The translations under genes and the position numbers were made by a program. A stretch of 64,000 nt of DNA, taken from positions 248,001 to 312,000 of the forward strand of contig CATQGW010000005.1 of the NCBI GenBank assembly GCA_958295515.1. The letters are read 5' to 3'. The stretch is from an uncultured Dehalococcoidia bacterium (GTDB lineage: Bacteria; Chloroflexota; Dehalococcoidia; Bin125). This document shows positions 53,624 to 62,627 of this stretch, piece by piece (the first letter of the stretch is position 1; each line of letters begins with the position of its first letter). The notes beneath the pieces are model-generated. The model ran no database searches. It was not told the origin of the DNA and was given only the letters and a program-made list of their open reading frames with translations.

Positions 53624-54721
53624 ATGACTCAGGTACGCAGCTGGCTATCCCGCAGGAGCCGCTGGCTCTGGCCCGGCATCACCGCCGTCGCCGTCGCCGT
53701 CGCCGTGATGAGCGTCGTCGCCGCACGTCCCGGCGGCGACGGCGAACGCCTCCACGAAGCCGGACCCCGCGAACGCAACGAGTGCGCCGAAATGGCCGCC
53801 CTCGTCGGCGCAGCCGATTGCGCCGCCCTCGAAGCCGCCGTCTTCGACGGCCAATCCCTCGCCCAAATCGCCGCCGCCAACGGCATCGAACGCCAAACCG
53901 TCGTCGACGCCATCACCGCCAAAATGAACGAAGAAATCGACGCCGCCGTCGCCGACGGCGAACTCACCGAAACCCAGGCCGACCGCTTCCGCGACAGCAT
54001 CGCCGAAAAAGTCGCCTACTGGGTCGACCAGGGCCGCGAACACCGCGGACCCGGACCCGGCGAACACAACCGCCGCGGCCACGACAACATCGACGCCGAA
54101 GACTGCAACGAACTCGCCGCCCTCCTCGGTACCGACTGCGAAACCCTCAAAACCTCAATCGAGGACGGCCAAACCCCCGCCGAAATCGCCCAGGCCAACG
54201 GCATCGAGCCCCAGACCGTGATCGACGCCCTCGTCGCCCGGTTCAGCGCCGAAATCGACGCCGCCGTCGCCGACGGCGACCTCACCGAGACCAAAGCCGC
54301 CACCTTCCGCGAAACGCTCACCGAGCACATCACCAACTTCGTCAACAACGGCGAGCGCGCCATGCACGGCGAAGGCGGCAGGCACGACAAGCAAAGCCGC
54401 GGCCACGACAACATCGACGCCGAAGACTGCACCGAACTCGCCGCCCTCCTCGGCACCGACTGCGAAACCCTCAAAACCTCAATCGAGGACGGCCAGACCC
54501 CCGCCGCGATCGCCCAGGCCAACGGCATCGAGCCCCAGGCCGTGATCGACGCCCTCGTCGCCCGGCTCAGCGCCGAAATCGACGCCAAAGTCGCCGACGG
54601 CGAACTCACCGAGGCCAAAGCCGCCGAATTCCGCACCATGCTCACCGAGCACATCACCAACTTCGTCAACAACGGCGAGCGCGCCATGCACGGCGATGGC
54701 ATGCGCGGCATGAAGCGCTAA
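53624..54721 (+). CDS. Exported protein with three Cys-paired helical repeats
   Basis: 365 residues. Signal or anchor (about 15-35), then three repeats (about 54-138, 161-243, 269-351). Each has CxELAALLGxxDCxxLxxxI at the start, an IAxANGIExQxVIDALxAR helix, a VADGELTExxAxxF helix and a final TNFVNNGER. Repeats 2 and 3 are nearly identical in DNA (324-bp period). The paired Cys can form one disulfide per repeat. Architecture suits a periplasmic or surface ligand-binding or accessory sensor protein. GAGGAG precedes ATG. A two-component system follows. Confidence 0.75.
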   Translation: MTQVRSWLSRRSRWLWPGITAVAVAVAVMSVVAARPGGDGERLHEAGPRERNECAEMAALVGAADCAALEAAVFDGQSLAQIAAANGIERQTVVDAITAKMNEEIDAAVADGELTETQADRFRDSIAEKVAYWVDQGREHRGPGPGEHNRRGHDNIDAEDCNELAALLGTDCETLKTSIEDGQTPAEIAQANGIEPQTVIDALVARFSAEIDAAVADGDLTETKAATFRETLTEHITNFVNNGERAMHGEGGRHDKQSRGHDNIDAEDCTELAALLGTDCETLKTSIEDGQTPAAIAQANGIEPQAVIDALVARLSAEIDAKVADGELTEAKAAEFRTMLTEHITNFVNNGERAMHGDGMRGMKR

Positions 54722-54783
54722 CCACCCGCCGGCGACGCCGCAACGCCGCACAGCCGAAAAGCCGAACAGGTGAGGAGCTCGCG

Positions 54784-55470
54784 ATGGACACCATCCTGGT
54801 CGCCGACGACGAAGCCCCCATCCGCGAGCTCCTCACCCTCTACCTCGAAAAAGAAGGCTTCAACGTCATCACCGCCGACGACGGCGAGCAAGCCCTCGCC
54901 GTCGCCCGCGCCCACAACCCCGACCTCATCGTCCTCGACCTCATGATGCCCAAGCGCTCCGGCTACGAAGTCTGCCGCGAACTCCGCCGCGACTCCGATG
55001 TCCCCATCCTCATGCTCACCGCTCGCGGCGAAGAAGTCGACCGCATCGTCGGCCTCGAACTCGGTGCCGACGACTACCTCGGCAAACCCTTCCACCCCCG
55101 CGAACTCACCGCCCGCGTCAAAGCCATCCTCCGCCGCGCCGGCTCCGCTCCCGCGCCCGAGCGCGCCGGCGTCGTCGTCGGCCCCCTCCGCCTCGACTGG
55201 CAGCGCCACGAAGTCACCCTCCACGGCCAACCCCTCCAGCTGCGCAACAAAGAATTCGACCTCCTCCGCCGCCTCGCCGAGCACGAAGGCATCGTCCTCA
55301 CCCGCGAACAACTGCTCGAAACCGTCTGGGGCTACGACTACTTCGGCGAAACCCGCACCGTCGATGTCCACGTCAACCAACTCCGCCGCAAGCTCACCTC
55401 CGACGACATCGCCATCGAAACCGTCCGCGGCGTCGGCTACAAGCTCGTCCGAACCGCCCCCGGTGGCTAG
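54784..55470 (+). CDS. OmpR-family response regulator
   Basis: 228 residues. Receiver domain with the acidic pocket ADDEAPI (about 7-9), phospho-acceptor Asp52 in IVLDLMMP, Thr in MLTARG and Lys in DDYLGKPF. C-terminal winged helix (about 130-225): RLDWQRHEVTLHGQPLQLRNKEFDLL ... TREQLLETVWGYDY ... VDVHVNQLRRKL ... TVRGVGYKL. It should bind the 11-bp direct repeats at 53505. A GTG five bases after its stop starts the kinase gene. Confidence 0.93.
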   Translation: MDTILVADDEAPIRELLTLYLEKEGFNVITADDGEQALAVARAHNPDLIVLDLMMPKRSGYEVCRELRRDSDVPILMLTARGEEVDRIVGLELGADDYLGKPFHPRELTARVKAILRRAGSAPAPERAGVVVGPLRLDWQRHEVTLHGQPLQLRNKEFDLLRRLAEHEGIVLTREQLLETVWGYDYFGETRTVDVHVNQLRRKLTSDDIAIETVRGVGYKLVRTAPGG

Positions 55471-55475
55471 CACCA

Positions 55476-56924
55476 GTGGCTAGCGCCCGCCCACCCCGCC
55501 GCGGACCCCTCGACCGCATCCGCAGTGCCGGACTCGGCTTACGCCTCTTCCTCGGCTTCCTGCTCGTCCTCGCCTTCACCCTCGGCGTCAGCGCCGCCGT
55601 CTTCACCCAACTGCTCGGCGGCTACCGCGAAGCCATCGACCGCCAGGAACTCCAATCCGTCGCCAACACCATCGCCGTCGACATCAGCCGCAGCCTCGCC
55701 AGAGCGCAACCCCCGCGCGAAATCGCCGAGCGCATCCGCGCCCTCGCCGAAGACACCGAAACCATCGTCCTCCTGCTCAACTACGAAGGACACATCCTCG
55801 ACGGCTTCGAGCCCTACCGCGAAATCCGCGGCCGCCGACTCCCCGTCAGCTGGACCGACGTCAGCAAGAGCCAGGGCGCCGACGGCTGGTACCACACCGA
55901 ACTCGCCCTCGGCGAACGCCGCCAACCCGCTCTCGCCCGCGTCCTCGTCACCTACGAAGCACGCAGCGTCAAAGACGCCATCATCCTCGCCGTCACCTTC
56001 GCCGACAACCGCCCCAACGCCGCCGTCGCCGACCTCGCCGCTCGCCTCCTCCTCTCCGGCATCGCCGGCATCGCCGCCGCCTCACTCCTCGCACTCATCC
56101 TCTCCCGCTCTCTCGTCCGACCACTCCGCGACCTCACCGGCGTCGTCGCCGCCTTCGGACGCGACAGCTACGACGCCCGCGCCGCCGAATCCGGCCCCAG
56201 CCAGGTCCGCGAACTCGCCGCCGCCTTCAACCGCATGGCACAGCGCGTCGGCGACAACGAACGCGCCATGCGCGGCTTCATCGCCGACGTCAGCCACGAA
56301 CTCCGCACACCACTCACCTCCATCCGCGGCTTCTCCCAGGCCCTGCTCGATGGCACCGTCACCTCCACCGAACGACGCCAACACTCCCTCGGCGTCATCC
56401 AGCAGGAAACCCAACGCATGCTGCGCATGGTCGAGCAACTGCTCGACCTCTCTCGCCTCGAATCCGGCCAGGTCCGCCTCCAACTCAGCGAAGTCGACCC
56501 CGCCGAACTGCTCCGCCACGTCGAAGAACTCTTCAGCCCCCGCGCCGCCGACAAAGGCCTCCAACTCCGCCGCGCCGTCGCCCCCGACGCCCCCACCATC
56601 CGCGCCGACCACGACCGCCTCGTCCAGGTCCTCGCCAACCTGCTCGACAACGCCCTGCGCCACACCAACACCGGCCACATCGAACTCCGCGCCCAACGCG
56701 ACGGCGACGCACTCCTCCTCCAGGTCGAAGACACCGGCGCCGGCATCCCCCCCGAGCGCCTCCCCCACCTCTTCGACCGCTTCTACCAATCCCCCGACCG
56801 CAGCGGCCCCGGCGCCGGCCTCGGCCTCGCAATCAGCCAAGAAATCATCCGCGCCCACCAAGGCCAAATCAGCGCCCAAAGCACCCCACTCACCGCCACC
56901 ACCATCACCATCCGCCTCCCCTAG
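55476..56924 (+). CDS. HAMP sensor histidine kinase
   Basis: 482 residues from GTG 55476. Two membrane helices (about 22-44 and 188-210) enclose an extracytoplasmic sensor region of about 143 residues with no known fold. HAMP follows (about 211-263), then HisKA with phospho-acceptor His274 (ADVSHELRTPLTSIRGFS), and HATPase_c with N box NLLDNALRH, G1 VEDTGAGIPP and G2 GPGAGLGLAIS. Ends in a family A REP cluster. Partner of the response regulator upstream. Confidence 0.93.
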   Translation: MASARPPRRGPLDRIRSAGLGLRLFLGFLLVLAFTLGVSAAVFTQLLGGYREAIDRQELQSVANTIAVDISRSLARAQPPREIAERIRALAEDTETIVLLLNYEGHILDGFEPYREIRGRRLPVSWTDVSKSQGADGWYHTELALGERRQPALARVLVTYEARSVKDAIILAVTFADNRPNAAVADLAARLLLSGIAGIAAASLLALILSRSLVRPLRDLTGVVAAFGRDSYDARAAESGPSQVRELAAAFNRMAQRVGDNERAMRGFIADVSHELRTPLTSIRGFSQALLDGTVTSTERRQHSLGVIQQETQRMLRMVEQLLDLSRLESGQVRLQLSEVDPAELLRHVEELFSPRAADKGLQLRRAVAPDAPTIRADHDRLVQVLANLLDNALRHTNTGHIELRAQRDGDALLLQVEDTGAGIPPERLPHLFDRFYQSPDRSGPGAGLGLAISQEIIRAHQGQISAQSTPLTATTITIRLP

Positions 56925-57150
56925 GATCCGTCATTCCCGCGAAAGCGGGAATCCCCACCGCGCAACCTCCCAGCCCCCTTCGCCTGTCATTCCCGCCCTC
57001 TTCCGTCATTCCCGCCCCCTCTCCGTCATTCCCGCGAAAGCGGGAATCCCCACCGCACAACCTCCCAGCCCCCTTCGCCCCTCACACCCGCCCCAAAGAT
57101 CCGTCATACCCGCGCCCCGCCGCGGGTATCTCGCCGTGACCAGCACAAAG
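56925..57150 (+). repeat. REP-like cluster, family A units and one family B unit
   Basis: Family A units CCGTCATTCCCGCG-aa-AGCGGGAATCC near 56930 and 57025, with linker CACCGCGCAACCTCC or CACCGCACAACCTCC, two half-units (GTCATTCCCGCCC), then a full family B unit (57100-57146, CGCGGGTATCTCGCC, GTGACCAGCAC). It fills most of the 277-bp gap between plus-strand genes. Confidence 0.85.
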
Positions 57151-57201
57151 CCAGCACCCTCTCCCAACCCCCCCACCACCAACCCCAGCTATGCTCCCCC
57201 C

Positions 57202-58119
57202 ATGGACCCGCGCCGACAACTCACCTGGATCGGCGCGCACCTCGCCGCCGAAACCCTCCGCCGCGACCACCACATCGACATCACCTACGACCCACCCACC
57301 CCCGACACCGCCCACACCCCCTGCCAAGCCAACGGACACGACGGCGTCATCGCCGTCGCACCCCTCTACCCACTCGAAGCCGACGGCGACACCCTCCAAC
57401 GCAAAGCCGCCCTCGAAGAACGCCTCCACGCCTACGGCGCGCGCGACCTCGCACTCTGGACCCCACCCAACGCCCGCCTGCCCGAAGACACCGACGCAGC
57501 CGCCGCCCGCATCGCCCAGGCCGCCGCCGAACTGCCCGAAGCCGCCCGCGGCGAAGTCGCCTTCCCCATCCAGCTCGGCATCCGCAAAACCGGCGCCGAC
57601 GGCTCCTACATGAGCGTCCTCGGCGGCCTCTCCCAACACTGGGCCCGCTTCACCGGCCAGGTCATGGGCGAATACCAGCTCGACAGCAGCGCAATCCACC
57701 GCCTGCCCGAAGACCCCGAGCGCATCACCCAACTCATCGACTTCCTCGTCCTCGTCGCCAACGGCCTGCGCAAAGAGGGCGCAACCACCAGCGTCAACGG
57801 CGAAGACATCTGGCGCATCCAGCGCATCCCCAACCTCGAACAACCCATCGTCCTCGCCGCCGCACCCGACGCCATCCTCGACGGACGCGCCGTCCGCCGC
57901 CTCATCCGCCGCGGCCTCCGCGAAAGCGCCGACCAAATCAACCCCGACACCCCCATCCGCATCCAGATCCTCGTCGCCCTCGTCGCCCAACAAGACACCG
58001 AAACCGCCACCATCGCCCTACGCGGCATGGACCCCACCCAAGTCGCCCCCTGGCACCACATCGCCCTAGCCGCCGACGCCCACCTCCGCCCCCTACTAGG
58101 CCCCTCCCCCCCACTTTAA
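57202..58119 (+). CDS. Protein of unknown function, 305 aa
   Basis: Starts at ATG 57202. Ala/Arg/Asp-rich soluble protein with an N-terminal PRRQLTWIGAHLAAETLRRD helix, a central FPIQLGIRKTGADGSYMSV strand region (Lys-Thr-Gly), then LIDFLVLVANGLRKEG and a C-terminal helical bundle. No signal peptide or known motif. Conserved-looking codon structure supports a real gene, but I cannot assign a family. Confidence 0.6.
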   Translation: MDPRRQLTWIGAHLAAETLRRDHHIDITYDPPTPDTAHTPCQANGHDGVIAVAPLYPLEADGDTLQRKAALEERLHAYGARDLALWTPPNARLPEDTDAAAARIAQAAAELPEAARGEVAFPIQLGIRKTGADGSYMSVLGGLSQHWARFTGQVMGEYQLDSSAIHRLPEDPERITQLIDFLVLVANGLRKEGATTSVNGEDIWRIQRIPNLEQPIVLAAAPDAILDGRAVRRLIRRGLRESADQINPDTPIRIQILVALVAQQDTETATIALRGMDPTQVAPWHHIALAADAHLRPLLGPSPPL

Positions 58120-58121
58120 AT

Positions 58122-58190
58122 CCGTCATTCCCAAAGATCCGTCATACCCGCGCCCCGCCGCGGGTATCCCGCCGTGACCAGCAACCAACC
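58122..58190 (+). repeat. REP-like unit, family B, between convergent genes
   Basis: A short family A half-unit (CCGTCATTCCC) is followed by a full family B unit (CGTCATACCCGCG-ccccgc-CGCGGGTATCCCGCC, with GTGACCAGCA) at 58139-58185, separating the convergent gene ends at 58119 and 58213. Confidence 0.85.
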
Positions 58191-58212
58191 CCCGTCACAC
58201 CACAACCCCCAC

Positions 58213-60273
58213 TCACCCCACCACCACCACCTCCCCCTTCGAACCATCCACCTCAATCAAATCCCCCGTCCGAACCTGCGTCGTCACCCCCCGCACATTC
58301 ACCACCGCCGGCAAACCATACTCCCGCGCCACCACCGCACCATGCGAAAGCATCCCCCCAATCTCCGTCACCACCGCCGCCGCCAACGGAAAAATCGGCG
58401 TCCAGCCCGGATCCGTAAACCGCGCCACCAGAATCTCCCCCGCCACCAACTCCCGACCCTCCGCCGGCGACGTCGCCACCCGCGCACGCCCCCGCACCTT
58501 CCCCGCCGAAGCCGCGATCCCCCGCAGCGGACCGCTCTCACTCCCCGCCGCCGGCTGCACCGCACCCAACGGAACCCCCGCATAATCCCGCAGCGGCGGC
58601 GGAGCCTCCGACTCCCAAATCTCCTGCTGCTTCCGCCGCCGACGCACCCGACTCCGCATCCGCCCCTGCACCGAACGATCATCCAGCCGACGCATCAACG
58701 TCAGCACCTCATCCCCCAGCAGCCAGAACACATCCTCCGCCCGCTCCAGCGCCCCACGCCGCGCCCACCGCTCCCCCAACAGCAAATACAGCCGCCGCTG
58801 CTCCAAACTCAGCTGCATCAGCGCATACTTCGGATTCTCCCGCAGCGGCTGCAACGCCTGCGCATCCCGCAAAACCAGCAGATAGAACAGCCAGCGCGCC
58901 GGCAACACATACTCCAGCAGGTTGGCCGTCAGCGCCCGCCGCGCCTCCCCCTCCGCCGCCTGCCGATCCCCCACCTGCCGCTCGTGCAGCTTCGCCGGAC
59001 TCGACTGCCGCGGATGCAGCACATAGTCCCGGAACGTCGCCAGCAGCGGCCCCGGCTCCTCCACCCAACGCGGCGTCGACAACTCCAGCTCCGCCGTCGT
59101 CCGATGCCCATGCGTATCCAGGAACGCCATCAACTCATCCGCCAACCACGACGCCTCCGAATCCGCCGCCAGCGCCCCCAACAGACCCTCCGCCGGCGTC
59201 TCCGCCACCACCCCCGCCGCGCTCGCATCCCCCGCCGCACGCTCCGCCAGACGCCACAACTCCAAATTGCTCTGCGCCGTCAGCACATTCGGCAAACCCT
59301 GCAACAACCGCAGCGCCAACGACCGATCACCCAACCACGACTCCGAAAGCCACAGCAAAAACTGCACCTGCCCAAACGCCGCCGTCTGGCACTGCATCAA
59401 AAACTCCACAAAATCCGACGAAAACTCGCCCGACGCAATCAGCGCCCGCATAATCTCCCGGTCCGACGCCCCCTCCACATCGATCTCCTGCAACTCCCGC
59501 CGCTGCCGCAGCGCCCGCCGACGCTGCTCCGGCCAGCGGTGCGGCAGCCAGCGCTGCACCGCCGCCCGCCAGGTCAGAAACGGCAAGCTCGACAGCAACA
59601 GCCGATAGTTCGGCCGATCCGACCCCGCCACACTGCCCCCCTCCGCCCCTTGCTGCTCCTCCGGACCGCCCACCGCAAGCAGAAAATCGCTCGTCCGCAT
59701 CCCCAACCGACCGCTCAACAACTCCAGAATCACCCCCATATTGAAATACACATAGCCCCCGAACAGCCCCACAAAGCGCCGCCCCTGCGAAAGCTTGCCC
59801 CACGGCGTGCGAAACGCCCGATCCAGCGCCGCACCCGTCAGCGACCACGTCAGCGGCGTCATCACCCCCGGAAACACCTCCCCCGCGTTCGCCCGCGACC
59901 ACTTATCCCCCGCCCGCGCCCGAATCCGCGTCCAGCCCGGCAGCCCCACACCGTGACCCTCCATCCACTCCCAACCCCACGGCAACGGCGCCGCAATCGG
60001 CTCAGCCGGCTCAATCGTCAGCGTCTCCCCACCCTCCAGCCGCCAGCGCACCTGCGCCGGCTCCCCCAACTCCGCCTCCGCCTCCATCACGCAATCCCGC
60101 AACTGCTGCAACTGATTCGGCGGCAACTGCCCCGGCAACAGCGGCCCATCCCGCCGCATCGCCCCCCGACGCACAAACACATCCGACTCCCCACCATCCA
60201 CCACCACCCGCACCCACCCAATCCACTCCCCACTCGGATCCTCCGAATACGCCCAACCAGATCCAGTAATCAT
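58213..60273 (-). CDS. PEP-utilizing enzyme, N-terminally shortened (PEP synthase/rifampin phosphotransferase-like)
   Basis: 686 residues. The C-terminus is a PEP-utilizing swivelling His domain, GGMLSHGAVVAREYGLPAVV (phospho-His 644). The middle (about 125-560) looks like the linker domain of rifampin phosphotransferase-type proteins. The N-terminus keeps only the last piece of a PPDK_N ATP-grasp (EAEAELGEPAQVRWRLEGGE ... EPAEPI), so the ATP-binding part normally ahead (about 200 residues) is missing. It may work with another ATP-grasp protein or be inactive. Family call is firm, substrate unknown. Confidence 0.8.
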   Translation of the reverse strand: MITGSGWAYSEDPSGEWIGWVRVVVDGGESDVFVRRGAMRRDGPLLPGQLPPNQLQQLRDCVMEAEAELGEPAQVRWRLEGGETLTIEPAEPIAAPLPWGWEWMEGHGVGLPGWTRIRARAGDKWSRANAGEVFPGVMTPLTWSLTGAALDRAFRTPWGKLSQGRRFVGLFGGYVYFNMGVILELLSGRLGMRTSDFLLAVGGPEEQQGAEGGSVAGSDRPNYRLLLSSLPFLTWRAAVQRWLPHRWPEQRRRALRQRRELQEIDVEGASDREIMRALIASGEFSSDFVEFLMQCQTAAFGQVQFLLWLSESWLGDRSLALRLLQGLPNVLTAQSNLELWRLAERAAGDASAAGVVAETPAEGLLGALAADSEASWLADELMAFLDTHGHRTTAELELSTPRWVEEPGPLLATFRDYVLHPRQSSPAKLHERQVGDRQAAEGEARRALTANLLEYVLPARWLFYLLVLRDAQALQPLRENPKYALMQLSLEQRRLYLLLGERWARRGALERAEDVFWLLGDEVLTLMRRLDDRSVQGRMRSRVRRRRKQQEIWESEAPPPLRDYAGVPLGAVQPAAGSESGPLRGIAASAGKVRGRARVATSPAEGRELVAGEILVARFTDPGWTPIFPLAAAVVTEIGGMLSHGAVVAREYGLPAVVNVRGVTTQVRTGDLIEVDGSKGEVVVVG

Positions 60274-60294
60274 TCCCCAAGCCTACGCCCCCAA

Positions 60295-61060
60295 AGAAGA
60301 TCCCGTCATAAGCAGATCCGTCATACCCGTGCTTGCCACGGGTATCTCGCCGTGACCAGCACCAACCCCCTCCCCACCCACCAACCCCACTGCCCCCACC
60401 GCGAGATTGCCGCCGCGAAGCGCGGCAATGACGGGGGGGATTCCGTCATTCCCCCCTTCCCGCCACACCCGCGCCCCAAAGTCCCGTCATACCCGCGCAA
60501 AATAGATCCGTCATACCCGTGCTTGCCACGGGTATCTCGCCGTGACCAGCACCAACCCCCTCCCCACCCACCAACCCCAGCACCCGCACCGCGAGATTGC
60601 CGCGGCGGAGCGCGGCAATGACGGGAGAGGATTCCGTCATTCCCCCCTTCCCGCCACACCCGCGCCCCAAAAGATCCGCCACACCCGCGCCCAAAAGTCC
60701 CGCCACACCCGCGCAAAAAAGATCCGTCATACCCGTGCTTGCCACGGGTATCTCGCCGTGACCAGCACCAACCCCGTCCCCACCCACCAACCCCAGTGCC
60801 CGCACCGCGAGATTGCCGCCGCAGAGCGCGGCAATGACGGGAGGGGATCCCGCCATTCCCCTCTTCCCGCCACCCGCACCCCAAAAGATCCGCCACACCC
60901 GCACCCAAAAGTCCCGTCACACCCGCGCAAAAAAGATCCGTCATACCCGTGCTTGCCACGGGTATCTCGCCGTGACCAGCACCAACCCCCTCCCCACCCA
61001 CCAACCCTAGTGCCCCCACTGCGAGATTGCCGCCGCGGAGCGCAGCAATGACGGGAGGGG
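60295..61060 (+). repeat. Composite REP array: four units of about 190-216 bp
   Basis: Four head-to-tail units start with GATCCGTCATACCCGTG at 60315, 60505, 60721 and 60935 (periods 190, 216, 214). Each has palindrome ATACCCGTG-cttgc-CACGGGTAT with CTCGCCGTGACCAGCACC, then a second element GAGATTGCCGC...GCGGCAATGACGGG, then variable CCGTCATTCC/CGCCACACCCGC half-sites. No gene is visible in this gap of about 810 bp (60274-61087). Confidence 0.88.
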
Positions 61061-61087
61061 ATTCCATCCCCCCCACCAACCCCCCCA

Positions 61088-61237
61088 TCACCGCCGCACC
61101 GGCGGCGACAACGTCGTCTGCCACCCACACTGGTGGCACGGCGGAAACTCCGCCGCACCCGCAACCCGACCCAGAAACCGCCCACAATTCGGACACGTCG
61201 CCCGAATACTCGGCTCAGCCGGCGGAAACTTGCTCAT
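61088..61237 (-). CDS. Com-like zinc-ribbon protein in the terminase cassette
   Basis: A 49-residue gene with GGAGGAG six bases before ATG 61237. It encodes a zinc ribbon CPNCGRFLG...CHQCGW (two CxxC pairs, 16 residues apart) with a basic tail. Short zinc ribbons of this type (Mu Com-like) are often found beside phage terminases. It lies 28 bp after the large terminase stop and is the last gene of the cassette before the REP array. Confidence 0.6.
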   Translation of the reverse strand: MSKFPPAEPSIRATCPNCGRFLGRVAGAAEFPPCHQCGWQTTLSPPVRR

Positions 61238-61265
61238 GACCCACTCCTCCAGTCTCCGAGCGCCG

Positions 61266-62627
61266 CTACCACAGCACCCGCAACGGCGTCAGGCCGACGA
61301 CGCGTGGACGCCGACGATCCGCCTCTTCGTGCATGTACCGATCCGCGTCCAGCAAATCGTCGTCCACCTTGCGCGGCTTCGGAATCACCCCGTCCCCCTC
61401 CGACGCCGACTGCCAGCGGTACTCCAGCATCCGCTCCGGAAAGCGCCGCATCGTCGGCCGGTAATACGAGCGCGGCGCGCGCTCCGCATCCCACTGCAAC
61501 CACCGCTGAACCCGCTCAATCCCCACATTCACGCTGTGCGGACGACCATCAGACGGCTCAATCATCACCCGCCGCTGCATACGGCTAATCCACGCCTGCT
61601 GGCTGCGATCCGCACGCCAGCTAATCCGCCCCCCACCCACGCGCTCCTGCCAGCTCTGCATCCACCGCTCCAGACGCTCAATCACCCCAGGCCCCCGCTC
61701 CTCGAACTCATCCAGCCGAATCAGCACATCAGGACCGCACACCGCATCCACATCCGTCAGCCCCGCCACAATCCCCGCCGTGAAATGATGATGCTCCGCC
61801 AGCCCCCCGAAATCGAGCCCGCCCACATACCGCGCGAACGGCGGCAACGCCCCGTCCCAGCGGTGCCGCAAACGGTCGAAGCTCGGATACACCAGCCCCA
61901 CAAACGACTCGAACTTCCCGTCCACAAACCGCTCCACCCAATCCTCCGGCAGCAGCAGCCGCTGCACCTGCTCATAGTTCGGCGGCAGCCACGGATTGTC
62001 CCGAATCCGCGCAGGAATGAACGCCAGCCGCACCCTCGCCTCGTCGAACAACTCCTCCGGCAGCTCCCGCCGCACAAACCACCGCTCAAACCAGCCCGGC
62101 CACGGGTTGCTCGCCGCCACGAAATAGCGGAACGGCTGCGCCGGATGCCGCAGCCGCGTCACCAGCATCAGCGCCGCCGCCTCCGGCACCTCCCCCGCCT
62201 CATCAATGAACACCGCCCCGTACTGCTCCGAGCCCAACCCACGCCAGTCCGTCAAATGCCGAAAATGCACGCTCGCCGGCGCCCCGCTCCCCGCATCGCA
62301 GCTCCGCAGCACCACCGACTCCGGCGGCGACTGCCGCCGCTCGATGATCAGCTCCTCCGGACAGCAGCGATAAAACTCCGCCATCGTCGTCGAGCGCAGG
62401 TCCGTGTAGCGCAGCCGCGCAATCAAAATGCGCGTGCCCGGAAAGCTGGCCGCCGTCTCAATCGCCAGCTCCACCAGCGCCCGCGTCTTCCCACCCCCCA
62501 TCGCACCCCCGTAGCCCACAATCGCCGTCCCGCTCTCCGGCGCCCGCGACTCCAACGCCTTCCACAACTGCCGCTGCCGATCAGTCGGCGCGAAGACCGC
62601 CGGCTCAGGCGTCGTCATCGTCGTCAT
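61266..62627 (-). CDS. Phage-type terminase large subunit
   Basis: 453 residues. The ATPase half has Walker A GYGGAMGGGKT (about 38-48), Walker B AVFIDEAGE (139-146, catalytic Glu) and a coupling motif AASNPW (171-176). The nuclease half has GGLDFGG (Asp272) and a late acidic cluster DDDLLDADRY (about 422-431). This is a DNA-packaging motor of tailed phages and gene transfer agents. ATG 62627 has GGAG seven bases upstream and overlaps the small-subunit gene. No portal, capsid or tail genes are within the window. Confidence 0.88.
   Translation of the reverse strand: MTTMTTPEPAVFAPTDRQRQLWKALESRAPESGTAIVGYGGAMGGGKTRALVELAIETAASFPGTRILIARLRYTDLRSTTMAEFYRCCPEELIIERRQSPPESVVLRSCDAGSGAPASVHFRHLTDWRGLGSEQYGAVFIDEAGEVPEAAALMLVTRLRHPAQPFRYFVAASNPWPGWFERWFVRRELPEELFDEARVRLAFIPARIRDNPWLPPNYEQVQRLLLPEDWVERFVDGKFESFVGLVYPSFDRLRHRWDGALPPFARYVGGLDFGGLAEHHHFTAGIVAGLTDVDAVCGPDVLIRLDEFEERGPGVIERLERWMQSWQERVGGGRISWRADRSQQAWISRMQRRVMIEPSDGRPHSVNVGIERVQRWLQWDAERAPRSYYRPTMRRFPERMLEYRWQSASEGDGVIPKPRKVDDDLLDADRYMHEEADRRRPRVVGLTPLRVLW

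Noticed and set aside
60295-61060. Repetitive open frames through the composite array (proteins with recurring VTARYPWQAR or RREIAAAERG phrases)
   Set aside because: The reading frames follow the DNA repeats on both strands, have no ribosome-binding site and repeat only because the palindromes do.
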